From: Malaya genurostris
Taxonomy: Eukaryota > Arthropoda > Insecta > Diptera > Culicidae
NCBI RefSeq assembly: GCF_030247185.1
Contig: NC_080571.1
Span: forward strand, 246,693,271-246,757,270
Reading direction: 5' to 3'
DNA: 64,000 nt
In this document: positions 41,479 through 53,202 of the stretch, piece after piece
Layout of the letters: each line of letters begins with the position of its first letter
Position numbering within the stretch: position 1 is the stretch's first letter
The notes under the pieces: model-generated
The model's input: the letters and a program-made list of their open reading frames with translations, nothing else
Database searches by the model: none
What the model was told of the DNA's origin: nothing
Made by a program: the position numbers and the translations under genes

Positions 41479-43920
41479 GTCTTCAAGTACAGAAAATTTT
41501 ATAAAAATGTGAGAGGGTGCTGCCAACTCTGAATATGATGTACCTTGCATGAATTTGTTTCATATAAGTTACTGTCATCAAAGTGTAATATTGTGTGCTG
41601 CTTGGGGTATTAAAATTAATGTATACTGATTATGATCTTCCCCATAATTACAGCATCATCCAGTTGAAAAGAGTATCTAAATCAACAATACACATCACTC
41701 AACTTCAATCGCATTCAGATGAGCGCATATTATTCAATAACGTATCCAATCACAGAGATTCAATGCAGTGTATTAAAACAAACTAAGCTCATCAGCGAAC
41801 AGCGACTCTAAACGTTTCAAAATACCCGGAAACATCCAGCGGGAATGGTAATTACGACCAGTGGAACAAAACTTGCTTGATGAGTCTATCAAGCTTAATA
41901 GGAATCACACCAAACACCAAACCTTATCGCCACAGGAAGTAATTTCCTATTAATACCGGGATCAGTAAATCCTCTTTGTGGGTGATAATAGTAATAATTA
42001 TAATAGCTTTGTTATTAATATTTGCTAGCACGCTTGACGAGTGTCGACAGGTCCTCGTTTCAGTTGACTTCCTTTGTATCACGAACTATTATTACTTGGG
42101 GAGGCACCGATCAAGACAACCATTAGTTCTGGCTTTCAGTAATTAATCACTCGTAGATTGGCAGCTTATACACTAATGACCAATAACACCAATTCTGCCG
42201 TGTATGGTAGTCAATCCGTGATGAATTTATTATATTTTCAAGTGAGCGATGAAACGTCGGTAAATAACAGATAACAAACCGCTTAGTCAACTGAAATCTG
42301 TTTTAAGCGATACTTCAAACATCCATCAATCAAAATGAATAATTAGTTTAAATTATGATTTAAAAATTCAAAGAAAAAACTTACCATATTATCCGGTAAG
42401 GAATTAGTGTCGCAATAATTTCACTGCTGCGACTCGAAAATCCACAGCCACATAAAGATGTCTGGTAGTTTACACTTATTGCACTTACCTTAAATATACA
42501 AAATGAGTCAGCAGGCGAACACAAGACCCACGAGCAAACTCATTTCTCATTGTTCTGCAGCTACCGTTTTTCGCACAGCACACGGAAAACGGTAAAGTTT
42601 TGAAATTTAATTGCAACCTATTATTGCTATAAATTTCCACAGTATTTGAGCTTTGCTGTAGCTGCTGAAGGTGTTGGGTACATGTGACGATGCGGGTGCA
42701 GTCAAGGGAAGCATCAGAACTTTGTTGAAACACGTAGCACACTTCTTCGACATATCCTACAGGTGTGCATTTAAACACATTTATGTTCACAGCTATTGAA
42801 AGACGATGGAATGAAAAGAGCGCAGGAAGTTACAGAGAATTAAAAATTTAAGTACTGTTTTGGATACTTGTGATTTAGCTTTCTCTGTCTCCAACTTGAA
42901 TTAAAATTTCAATCAACTATTTTAGTTTGACATCGATGTTGTTTGACCAAAATTTTAATCTCTTGATGACTAGTTTTAAGAAACTGGGATAGCTCTTCGA
43001 TTGTTGTTAAAAAAATATCATTAGATAACAGCTAGCCAGGCATTTATCGATATTCTAGGCACCAATGAAAAATTTAGACTTGATGAAACCTTGCACACGG
43101 CTTCAGTATAGCAAGCCATTTATTTGGCACGGATGAAGAGAATATTTCGACTCCAAACTGACGTTCTGAAAAAAAAAGAATGTATATTTTGTATGCACTT
43201 TGCTCGGTTCGTTGTACTTCGGATTAATTAAACAAGTAGTCAGTCAGAATAAGTTTTAATAATTGATTGCGTACTTTAGAAACAAAAACACTGAAAAAAA
43301 TGTTCAAGACTTTTAAAAAATAATCGAAATCTGTTACGTACCGTTTTTAATATACACTACTCGCGAGTGTCTGACAAACAAATGGGGCTCGGTCACTTGT
43401 CAAATGTATTCCACCGGTTTAAATTACGACGTCCTCAACGTCCACACACTTTGCCTTTGCTTGCCACTCATTGACAAGGAATTACACTCACGTCGCTAGC
43501 GAAGAATTAAAACCAGGGAAATATAACGTTTTTTTAGCCGCACTTGTCCCACTCATTACCCGTAACCGAATCTAACGGTCGTGCGGATCATCGGAAAGGG
43601 ATGACCCAGAGTTTCCTTTGGATCAACTTTTTAGAAAAAATATAGGAACTTTTGAAACACGTGGTAACTTTTCAGAGGCTAGTTCGCTGCTGCTGACTTC
43701 ACTCTTCTAGGTCAGAAAACTATTAGAGACCGCGCAATGGTTTTCCCGCAGATTTATGGGCTTGTTGTCCTGTTTTCATCGCATACCTTCAAAACATGCC
43801 ACCCCGCATACTACGATGATGACGACGATGACAGTTTGAAGATAAATGACGGTTACAATGTATTATCGTTTTCTGGTTGGTGTATTGGTTTATATTGGTA
43901 CCTACTTTACTTGTTTCCTT
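41479..43920. other. no recognised gene
   Basis: The longest frame is 101 codons on the minus strand (42485-42790), Cys-rich with CCAKNGSC but without a family signature. No repeat was noticed. This may be host intron or intergenic DNA. Confidence 0.35.
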
Positions 43921-43924
43921 TTAT

Positions 43925-44150
43925 TGTATAAATATGTAATATGATTTGATATATGAATTATTGTGAACAATAATAAAGATATATATAAATTGATGAATAA
44001 AAATAAATGAATAGTTTTGAATAAATAAACAAAATATAATTTAATAATCAATATGTAAATGAATATGAATGTAAATAAATATGTAAATGAATAAATAATG
44101 AATAAATAAATAAATAAATAGACCAAATATAATAAATATATGAATATACG
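43925..44150. repeat. low-complexity ATAAATAAATA region
   Basis: Runs of AATAAATAAATAAATA and variants. The apparent Tyr/Phe/Ile-rich frame on the minus strand comes from this composition. Confidence 0.85.
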
Positions 44151-44357
44151 AAACCCTAATTTTGACACCAACCCTCATTATTAAGCAGGACTTAAACGTG
44201 ACTCAAACGTGGAAACACGGAGTAGAAACGCAATTGACGATTAAATCTTACTTAGACATCTACTAACAATGAAAATTAACAAAAATATACAATATTCGAA
44301 AAATATATACAAGTGACCATAGAAATTGTATTGCGACCAAAGAATGAATCATGAGAC

Positions 44358-44430
44358 CAGGGCCGGTGAAAGAGGTGGGTACGGTGGGTAGTACTACCCA
44401 CCCGAAAAAGTTTAAGACCCCCCCCCCCTG
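44358..44430. repeat. possible hAT-type element end with palindrome
   Basis: CAGGGCCGGTG resembles the ends of hAT elements. It is followed by a 20-base perfect palindrome, GGTGGGTAGTACTACCCACC, and a run of C. The opposite end was not found, so this may be a fragment. Confidence 0.3.
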
Positions 44431-44560
44431 AAATTTCGAGCAAAAAACAATGGTAATATTGTTAATATTTATAAAGTCAAGCATATTTTTATTGTAACTA
44501 AGAATAAATAAAATCAAATTTATCGAATGCTTGTACTCAAGGTAGAGCAAGGATGTAAAG

Positions 44561-44911
44561 ATATTTAATAGAAAGGTGAGACGTGACAAGATCCATTTGA
44601 GCAACCAGAAATCTTTTAGAAACCTTCATCCAGAGGAGTTTAGCTTAAGCATCTCATCAATGCAAATCACTCGAGTATCTGGTATGCCTTCCTAACCATT
44701 TACTATCCGGACCGGCAAAAGAAAAGTTACCAGAAGTTGTCACTTTCTGTTTGCGACGGCATTCTCATACACAATGAGTTCTTTATTGTATGGATATCTA
44801 TATCTTTTTAGCTATAGTTCGTCTCCTCTGGTAGAATGTGAAAGTTAAGTTACTAAAAGATTTCTGCTTGCTCAAATGAATTATCTAACGTCTCACCTTT
44901 CCATTTTATAT
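44561..44911. mobile_element. 351-bp MITE with long inverted ends
   Basis: The left end (44561-44625) and right end (44845-44911) are inverted copies sharing GAAAGGTGAGACG, ATTTGAGCAA and CAGAAATCTTTTAG. A related half is embedded in the LINE relic at about 35806-35870. No open frame. Confidence 0.65.
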
Positions 44912-45537
44912 TTTCGCATAAAAAAAACACTCAACATCTTTTGACGTAGGTCTACGCTCTTGTTTTCGATACCGGAGTGCAAATTCAAAATACAGGAAAT
45001 AAAACCGTACAAACAGTGGTCAGATTTTTTATTGTTTACATCTCAAACATTATTTAACTGATTTTCGATATATTTTACATGAAAATATTTCTACACATCG
45101 AATCGAGTAGATAAATCCATATATTTTAGGTAATTGGTGAAAGGTGAAAGTTCAATTCAATTTGCATTTTCAGATTCAGTATCGAATCGACTTACACTCT
45201 GTGCAGTTCGATACTGCCGTAGAGAAGGTTGTTAACGCATCGATCAAAAAGTCCAGATAAACATCATTTTTTGAGCAAAATGCAATTGAATCGTTCTTGT
45301 ACTTTTCGATACCATAAAAAATAGAATAATTTGCCCATGGCTTCAAAATTTTTTGATGGTGCTTTCCTTTTCCAGATAGTCGATGTTAATTATACCTCGA
45401 GCATCTAAAAACTGACGTCATGATTGTTCTAGCTACATGTTACATTCTCGGCTGGCTTTCCCCGTCTGAATGCTGATATGACTCCGAAAAATGATGGATC
45501 CATGTTTCATACCAACGCACGAAATTCTTTTGGCATT
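44912..45537. other. no recognised feature
   Basis: AT-rich sequence without notable frames or repeats. Confidence 0.4.
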
Positions 45538-46364
45538 AAAAATGCCTTACTCTTCACTATATGGGGCCAGGTGTCAATTAAAAGTTTCAAAAATAGTCGC
45601 GTAACCTTTTTGTGTCATAATTTTGAACGTTAATAACTCGGTCATTTGTTGATGGATTGTTATAATTTAACAACCAATCGGTTCGAAAACTTTCAACTTA
45701 AACATGTATGACGACGTCTTTTCAGTATTTCAATAGCATACTATTGAAAAAATGGTTGGAATCGACCTATGTTTTCATCCACCAATCCCTGCTGTACAAA
45801 ATGACGTCAACTTCTTGTTCGGCGTAGGAGGCTTTGCGTCATGCATAAAAAACACCGCATCGTTCTGTGTAGTATGAAGAGAAATCTATAAATATAGGCT
45901 GCACAATATTTCTTTGCCTAGTTGATGTTTGACTGTGAATGAAACAAGTAGCTTGTCCAGTGAGCTGATGACTGGATTGTCGCTTTTTGCATTATGTGTT
46001 GGTGAAATTTCCTGTCACCGTGTTCGCTTGAGTATCTTATATATCATCTAGCTATTGAAAAACCCAATCAGCGTGGTTACCGATTCTTTTGAAATATCCC
46101 ATGTATTTAGCAAATTTTTGGTCGATTTTGCATTACAAATGCCTTACACTTCGCTTCCCGAGGCTGGGTGTCAATTTAAAACATGCAAAACTAATCGCGT
46201 AACATTTTTCTGTCATAATTTTGAACGCTTATAACTTAGTCATTTGTTGATGGTTTTATATAATTCAACAACCAATCGATTCGGAAATATTTAACTTAAA
46301 CTTATGAGATGACGTCATTTGAATATTTCAGTTGCATACCATTGAAAAATTTGTTTGAATTGAG
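45538..46364. repeat. direct duplication of a 230-bp block, 600 bp apart
   Basis: 45538-45770 and 46139-46364 share, in order, AATGCCTTAC, TCGCGTAAC, TCATAATTTTGAACG, TCATTTGTTGATGG and ACAACCAATCG. Identity is moderate. Intervening DNA differs. It may be two units of a longer tandem repeat. Confidence 0.7.
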
Positions 46365-47470
46365 TATTTAATTTTGGTTCTCTGGTAACTATCAGGCCAA
46401 TTTAGAATTATCGGCGATAGATTTTTCGGATCTAATTTGCAGCGCTTGTTCCTCGATGATTTGTTAATGGATTTTCCTTATTCAAATGATTCCAAAGCTT
46501 CAATATTGTAAGCTTAAAAATGTGGCAATGGATCGGTTTGCATACTTAAATCTTAATTCTCATGCGAACAAAACGGTGGCGCGCAAATGGATTCAGTATA
46601 AAGTTGTGTGGTGATGATAATCATAGATACTTCTTTTTCATTATATGTGACTGAACAAGTTGTTGTCCCACCAGGAATTAAACGCTTCAAAAGATTCAAA
46701 ATTAAATTCTGAAACTTATCTAAAAGCGGTCTCCTCGGTTTAGTAGTATAATTGAGTTTCACAGGCGGACAATATTTTATGCGGACTGTTTCACATATTT
46801 TTTTCCTCGTATTGTTGCCATATTATTTACCGACACTTTCCAAAGATTATCGACGATTTTGAAGGATTAATAAAATTACACCATTACTGAGATTACTGGT
46901 ACAACATTCTCTTGGATCGATTAAATGTTTATAAAATTAATAAGTCCACCCAGTGAACGACCATTATTAAGTTAAAACTGGAGGTAAATAAACGATATAA
47001 ATCAAATCAAATTAATAAGTTTGTACGTTTCTCGAAAATTATCATCATAAAATGAAATAGTTTCATTTGTTCAGGTTTAAATCTTTAGGTTGTTTGTATC
47101 TAAAATTGAGCTTTCAAGTAACTTTGAAGTGTAGTGAAGTTTAGTGTATCATCATCATTTTCATCTTTATTTTTGTATTTATTATAAAGACCCTAGAAAC
47201 GTTTCATTTTTAATGTTATTGTGCTCGGTCGTGTCTTGAATACAACCCTCTAATTTTTTTTTTAAATACTCATTTTAACACCCTGATAAGTTTTTCGAGA
47301 TCAAAAATACACCTAGAAGTGGCCATTCTGGAGATATTCAGGCATGAAATTCGAAGTGGTTAAGGTTTTGTTAAGAAAATCCATTATGTTTTTATTAACG
47401 ATCTCAATAAAGATTATTCCCAACGTGTTGATTGTATGAAAGCGGAGTAAAAAACGTATCGAACACTTTG
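46365..47470. other. no recognised gene
   Basis: AT-rich sequence. A stretch near 47205-47260 resembles 34395-34450. No frames above 70 codons. Confidence 0.4.
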
Positions 47471-47474
47471 AAAA

Positions 47475-48030
47475 GTTGTGTTAAACCCACCTAGTGGTGT
47501 AATGATATCTTGTCTCGTAAAAAGAAACAAGAAAATTTGTTTAGCTGAAAACTACCACAAACTGCGAAATAAAACCGTTTCAAGTCAAATTTGAAAAGAT
47601 TAAAAGATATTTATCTAGATGGGATGGGATCGTAAAACCTTACATTTGAACCTAAGATCGTAGAAAACGATTCAGCGATTTCTGAGAAAATCGAGTGCCT
47701 TTTATTATTTTGCACATTCTACTCCGTTACGTTGGAACCGGGAGCCGGATACGAATAAAATTAAATAGCTGACCGTGGGAGTGTAGGCCCTATCATTTGA
47801 GTTCTAGTGTGGGAAAATCGATCAGGTGACTTTAAGAATATTGTGTGCACATTTTCATTTTTTAAGCACATATTGCCACGTTACTCTAGAACAGGATGAT
47901 TGATTAAAATAAAATTCAATGGTAGGCTATAAGGTCATGAGACTATTCAGTTGAATCTAACTTGTGATAATCGATTCAACCATCTCCGAGAAAATCAAGT
48001 GCACATTTTTTGTTGAATTGTACAGTTTTA
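47475..48030 (-). repeat. diverged partial copy of the 1.8-kb repeat family and its modules
   Basis: AACCCACCTAGTGGTGTAATGATATC (47487 onward) matches the terminal block AATCCACCTAGCAGTGAGATGATACC of copy 1 with many differences. Degenerate module units follow (CCGTTACGTTGGAACCGGGAG, CATCTCCGAGAAAATC). Confidence 0.55.
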
Positions 48031-48216
48031 ACAAGCTTTAGATAATTGGATTTCTTATCTAGATTAATTGTTCTTGTATGGGAAAAATTATTTTTGACTT
48101 GCAAAAAATACAATTACCCCAACATTCTTCGTTTTTTTCTCATTGGTCATTACTTTTCAAAAAATGGTTTTTAAAAAAACATATTTCTTATTCTATTAAG
48201 AAAATCCAGTAATATG

Positions 48217-48600
48217 TACACCCAAACCTCCATTTACGTAATAATCGGGGGTTCGTAAATCAAATTGTGACGTAAAAAAAGTTTACGTTATGTGAATTTT
48301 CAACGTTTTCTTTGTGTATGTGTATTATTGGATATGTATAAAATATTGGATAGCTATGGAACGAAAATTATCAGTATTTACAGGAAAAGGGTGTTCTAAG
48401 TAGCATCAATTTTCAAGATGGCGACTTCCGGTTCATCGATATTCGTGACAAACCATCAGAATATGGGTATTTTCCGAACGGGTTGGATGAGTAGATATTG
48501 GAAAACGATGTTTGAGGTGGTTCTGAATTCCAAGATGGAGACTTCCGGTTAGTTGATATTCCTGGAAAACCCTTACAATATGGGTATTTTCGGAACGGTC
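48217..48600 (+). mobile_element. partial satellite-bearing TIR element
   Basis: It starts with TACACCCAAACCTCCATTTACG, like the left end at 33515. It then has GTAAATC/TTTACG words and nearly two satellite units (48411-48600, GGCGACTTCCGGTT and GGAGACTTCCGGTT). The inverted right end is missing, so the copy is truncated. Confidence 0.65.
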
Positions 48601-49600
48601 ATCAGACTTCATATACTCTGATTAAATTGAAACATTGTACAAACTGTTTTTCTATAACAACGTATCTTTCAACTTTTTTAAAGAATTTTATATTAAACTC
48701 GAGCCTAGCATCCACATTTCATGTTGATTAGTGTGAATTTTCAAGTCAACCAAAGTAAAACTTTAGAAGTTATGGGCATTTATCTCCTATTATCTCATAC
48801 TGCGAAGAGCCAAGAGCTCGATGCCAAGTTTTTGGAGCATACTACCGAGAGACAGAAAGAGTAAGACAATAAGACGGAAACTTTTTAAAAAGTAGCAGAA
48901 GACAACAAAGTTGTTGAAGGAAGTGTACTTTATAGAGTTGGAATCGATGATTCAGTGTGGGTTTAATAAATTAATTATTTCCTTCTATTCCATAGATAAT
49001 AAACTTTCTCTCAAAAGCACGTTTTTAAAATTTCGTTAAAAATGACTTCACTTCTTGTATAATTTTGTACACATTTTTTACATATGATACATCCAACCCC
49101 AACGTCATCCATCCATTGATATACGCTGTTTGAAAGGGTTTGTATTGGAAATGTTTTTTAAAAATTTTAACCCTTTTACTGCCATATCGGTGGAGTTAGA
49201 GTGGTTCTTCTGATTTTCATTTTATTTAAATTTTTCAAAAACCTCTTTAGCAAAAAAATTGAGGAAAATCAGGAATATTTTATACATTATGGGAAACCTT
49301 TCTGATTTCGTTCAGAATTTTTCAAAATGTATTTCATGTGAAAAAAATGCTCGAAATTTTCAAATTTTTTTATTCGCACCTACAATTTTGGTACCACTCT
49401 AGATTTTACATCAAAAATAAATCATTTATGAGTATCTTACGCTGTATTTTTTCAGATTTTAAAAAATGTGGACGGGTCATACCTCGAAACCTCCAGACTG
49501 TTATTATCAGACTTTAAAAAAAAATAATCATTCGGAAAACCATGCGTCTTTATCAAATAGATGGAGACGCATGGTATTTAGTTCTAAAATCATATATCAC
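48601..49600. other. no recognised gene
   Basis: AT-rich sequence. A small inverted copy of the 49604 terminal repeat (GGAGACGCATGGTATTTAGTTC) lies at 49563-49584, giving a local hairpin. Confidence 0.4.
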
Positions 49601-49603
49601 ATG

Positions 49604-52228
49604 CCCTTAGAATTAAATACCACGCATTTCCATCTACAACTTGAGTTCAGGGCTTAAGAAAGAATTTTCATAAGGAAGGACCAGTGAGAGAAACATGAAT
49701 CAGAACAAATGAATTGACAAATATGCAGGTTTTAATATACGGTTTAATGTTTTTATTTATGAACTGATAAGTCAACTTACATTTTCTTTACATTTATTGT
49801 ATTCAAATCAAATAATATCTATATTTAGTAAAAAATCTAAAGGACAATTAAATTATAGTTCTTTTGCAGAAAAAAGTATTCCGCTTGGTATAAGCGCAGA
49901 ATCAAGAAAAATTCGAAACCAAGCGAAATTTTAAAAACTATCAGTTTTAAGGTAAACTGTTCATCAACGCTCTGTATCACATGGTATGAATAGCCAAGTT
50001 GCCTGAAATTGCTCAACAAGACAGCTAAAGTCAAACGGCTTAAGCTCATAAAGACGAATTAATCAAACTGGGATCGGACTGACAGTAAATCCGTCGAAAC
50101 AAAATGTATGAGAGTGAAAGGCTTTTAAATATAACACCTTCCTAATCGAATAATGGCGCGTGGTGTTGATATCGTGGTGGTTGATGAATTCGTGCATTCA
50201 TTCATTTATGATCGCGGATAAGGATACAAAAAAAGTAATACGTCACCATAAGAAATTATCAACGGCCTATAAACCACGGTTTTCAACAGCTGCTTGGAGA
50301 TCCACTTATTATACGTGCAGCTTAAATTGGACAGCTGCGATTGGCTGGGCATATCATCAGGATAACGGATGGCAAACATTTGAAAATGGTTCTTGAATGT
50401 GATTCAGCCGGCTCAAGAAAAAGAGAAGCATAGCGAGCAAGGTCATAGTCTGAGCTGTATAAAGACTTCTAGATACAGAATAGACGGGCTTGAGCTGATG
50501 CGCGGAAAATTACTCCATAAAACACCAGAGTAAATTCGATGAACTATATTTGAGAAATCGTCTGACATTCAATTTTTATACATAGCTTGGTTTCTCATTC
50601 ATTCTCAGTTAATACACATTTCGATTAAAGCAATAAAACAATACGATTTTACGAAACTGTTTAATAAAGAAGTGACGAGGACTTAGCAAAACAGTGAAAA
50701 TATTAAGTTTAAAAGAAAATGTTGTTTGTACAGAAAACCGACGATGCGATTTAATACATTCTTTTTGGGTCTTCGGGACTCGCTGCAGTCGCTTCGACAT
50801 GAGTTCTATGGGGCTGTCCATAAAAGACGTCACGCTTTTTTTGAAGATTTTTGACTCCCCATCCCCCCTTTGTCACAAATTGTCACAGAAGTAAAGACCC
50901 CCCACCCCCCCTATGTCACATGTTACGAATTCAAAATAAATAAAATTCATCTCAATACACACTCAATATGTATGACAAACCATACAAATATGAGGGAAAA
51001 ATCGATTTATTACATGCTGTCATTAGATTGAAAAATATCCCTAAAACTACAAAATCATCGGAATTATTTTATGAATATCAATTATATAAATTAACAAAAG
51101 TATTTGGTTGGAATTGATGAAACATTTAAATCATCTGTTTTTGATTCCTCCTAGGGGTACACAGATATATTATTGTTTTAGGTAAAGAATAATATTTCCT
51201 TAGTGTAGCATACAGGGCTGAGAAAATAAAGACCAAAACCTCATCAAAAGAGATCTCTGCCGAAGAATCTTTTCAAGATCAGTTGATCAGTGAATTTTAA
51301 ATCACATCGATCAATATCGGTACTGATCTTCCGTCACGCAATGGGTAGTAATTTTGAGCTAAAATGATTCTTGATTTATGTAAGTTCAATCATTGGATGA
51401 TTCGATAAGTTTTGATGTTGGTGGAGGAAAATCACGTACGATCTAAGTCTGAAATCGTTGACCTCCCGCCCTTTTTCAAATGGAGTACAATTGAATAAAC
51501 TGCATCAGAATCAGATAAGAGAAAATCTTATGATATACTATTATCAATGCTAAAAAATCAAATTACTGAAAAAATTGTCAGTGCATAACTTAAGTTAAAC
51601 AGTTTGAAGGTATCTTTCTCTTTTTTACTCATATTAGGCAAAACTTGATAATTTCGCTAATTTACTCGCTCCTCCGTGCACTTTTACTGATCACAACAGA
51701 AATGATTTCCTGCATCATTCATTTCCGAATTTACAAGAAGAAGCTTTTACATAAAAAAAATACACGTTTTCCTATAGAATGTAAACGTTTATTGTTGAGA
51801 TTTTTTCAGGAAATAGGGCAAAGCAGTAATATAATTAGGTATTTCAAAAATGCGCTCATTGAAAATATTGGACGTCACATTCCAAGAACCTCCCCCCCTT
51901 CCCCCTGTCACAAAAGGTCACGTTTTATGAAACACCCCCCTACCCCTTGCGGCGTGACGTCTTTTATAGACAGCCCTTATCTCGTTTAAAGTATTTCTTA
52001 AGACTGCTAATAGCTATCATCAAAACCTCCAGACTATCCCGCAAGATGTTGAAGTTAGAAAGAAACAACCGTCCGATGGCACACATGTTCACGAATGCAT
52101 TCCCTACATCATTGCTTGGTAAATCGAGCCAGGCGTGCCGGCGTGTGTAAATAACATAAGGAAAAATTCTTTTATCAAGCTCTGAGCTCAAGTTGTCGAT
52201 GGAAACGCATGGTATTTTGTTCTAAGGG
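49604..52228. mobile_element. possible 2.6-kb element with 52-bp inverted ends
   Basis: CCCTTAGAAT...AACTTGAGTTCAGGGCTT at 49604-49655 matches the reverse complement of 52177-52228 with seven or so differences. The unit contains the MITE at 50811-51976 and no transposase-like frame. No target duplication was seen, so it may be a pair of repeats rather than one mobile unit. The other frames in 49.7-50.8 kb are short (under 80 codons) and unrecognised. Confidence 0.45.
50811..51976. mobile_element. TIR MITE, GGGCTGTCCATAAAAGACGT ends
   Basis: The left end GGGCTGTCCATAAAAGACGT continues CACGC. The right end, inverted, reads GGGCTGTCTATAAAAGACGT, also followed by CACGC. C-rich blocks (CCCCCCACCCCC type) and TGTCACA words lie just inside both ends. 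The 1.17-kb interior has one 114-codon frame with no recognised domain. A target duplication was not clear. Confidence 0.75.
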
Positions 52229-52565
52229 CTCCTAAGGGATCCTTTGAATTTCATGTTTAAACGAAAAAAAAAGGCTACTCTTAAGAGGAAGATCTTTCCA
52301 TCTGCACAAAACAAATGGTTTGACATACTAATAGTGGATACAAAGCTTCATATAAATCGGGGAAAATCTTTTCTGTTTTTATTTCACCTTTTCTGCTGTT
52401 AATTTATAGCATCGTTACTTGGATTCTTCATTTATACTATTCCGGTACTAGTTTATGTCGGATTTTGTAAAAACGTACTACTCGAGATCTGAACTACAAC
52501 AAATATCAGAAGAATTACTTTTGTTTCGATATTTTGATAATTATAAATGGCATTAACTGAATTTT
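52229..52565. other. no recognised feature
   Basis: AT-rich sequence without notable frames or repeats. Confidence 0.4.
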
Positions 52566-52720
52566 GGCATTACATTCCTGTTGTGGAATTTGACCTTTCT
52601 GTTTCAACAGACTTCGCAGCCAATTCATAGCGTACAGAATCATTGCATGGCTAGTACTATGACCCTACTGACACTAATAATCCTACCATGTCTAGGCTCG
52701 AACATACGACCACTGGCTTG
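52566..52720 (-). mobile_element. SINE copy, 5'-truncated
   Basis: The complement matches the body of the SINE at 8851-9051 from CAAGCCAG to GGAATGTAATGCCA. It includes the box B region, here ATGTTCGAGCC. The part carrying box A is missing, so it cannot be transcribed from its own promoter. Confidence 0.8.
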
Positions 52721-52800
52721 CAATATAATTCGATTTCGTTCCCCTATGATATTCAACTTTGCTTGAAAATTCGAGTTTAGAAGTTCCAGGAAAAAGTACC

Positions 52801-53202
52801 ATGCATTTTTTTCATTTCGAATATCGATGGCGAATCCTGATTATTAAGTATTCAAAAACTGAAAATAACCAAATGCTTCACCATTATGTTTTATCGCTCG
52901 TGTCAAAATTAAACAATAATGAAAAACAAAAATTACATACATTAAACCACATGGAAATTCTGCCTTTTGATTTCTCCAATTTAAGTAAAAATGTTAACTC
53001 AAGTAAGCTAACATTACGTTGCATTCAACTCATTAGATCGTATCAAAAAAGTAAAACTTCTATGCTCGATTCAATTCAACATAATTACTCGAAAATCGAA
53101 TACAAACTAGTAGCAAAAAAAGATATTACAATGGAACTTGGGTGCAAAGGAGTTCAGATAGAACTAGTTTTAATCCAAAGCACCTTTTTAACAAACGTTT
53201 AA
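52801..53202 (+). CDS. unassigned 133-aa open frame
   Basis: From the ATG at 52801 (MHFFHFEYRWRIL) the frame stays open for 133 codons, ending VLIQSTFLTNV. It is rich in Lys, Asn, Ser and Leu. I recognise no family, signal peptide or membrane segment. In AT-rich DNA of this length a frame like this can occur by chance. Confidence 0.18.
   Translation: MHFFHFEYRWRILIIKYSKTENNQMLHHYVLSLVSKLNNNEKQKLHTLNHMEILPFDFSNLSKNVNSSKLTLRCIQLIRSYQKSKTSMLDSIQHNYSKIEYKLVAKKDITMELGCKGVQIELVLIQSTFLTNV

Noticed and set aside
43902..44171. Hydrophobic 89-aa frame resembling a membrane protein
   Set aside because: It is read from ATAAATAAATA low-complexity DNA.
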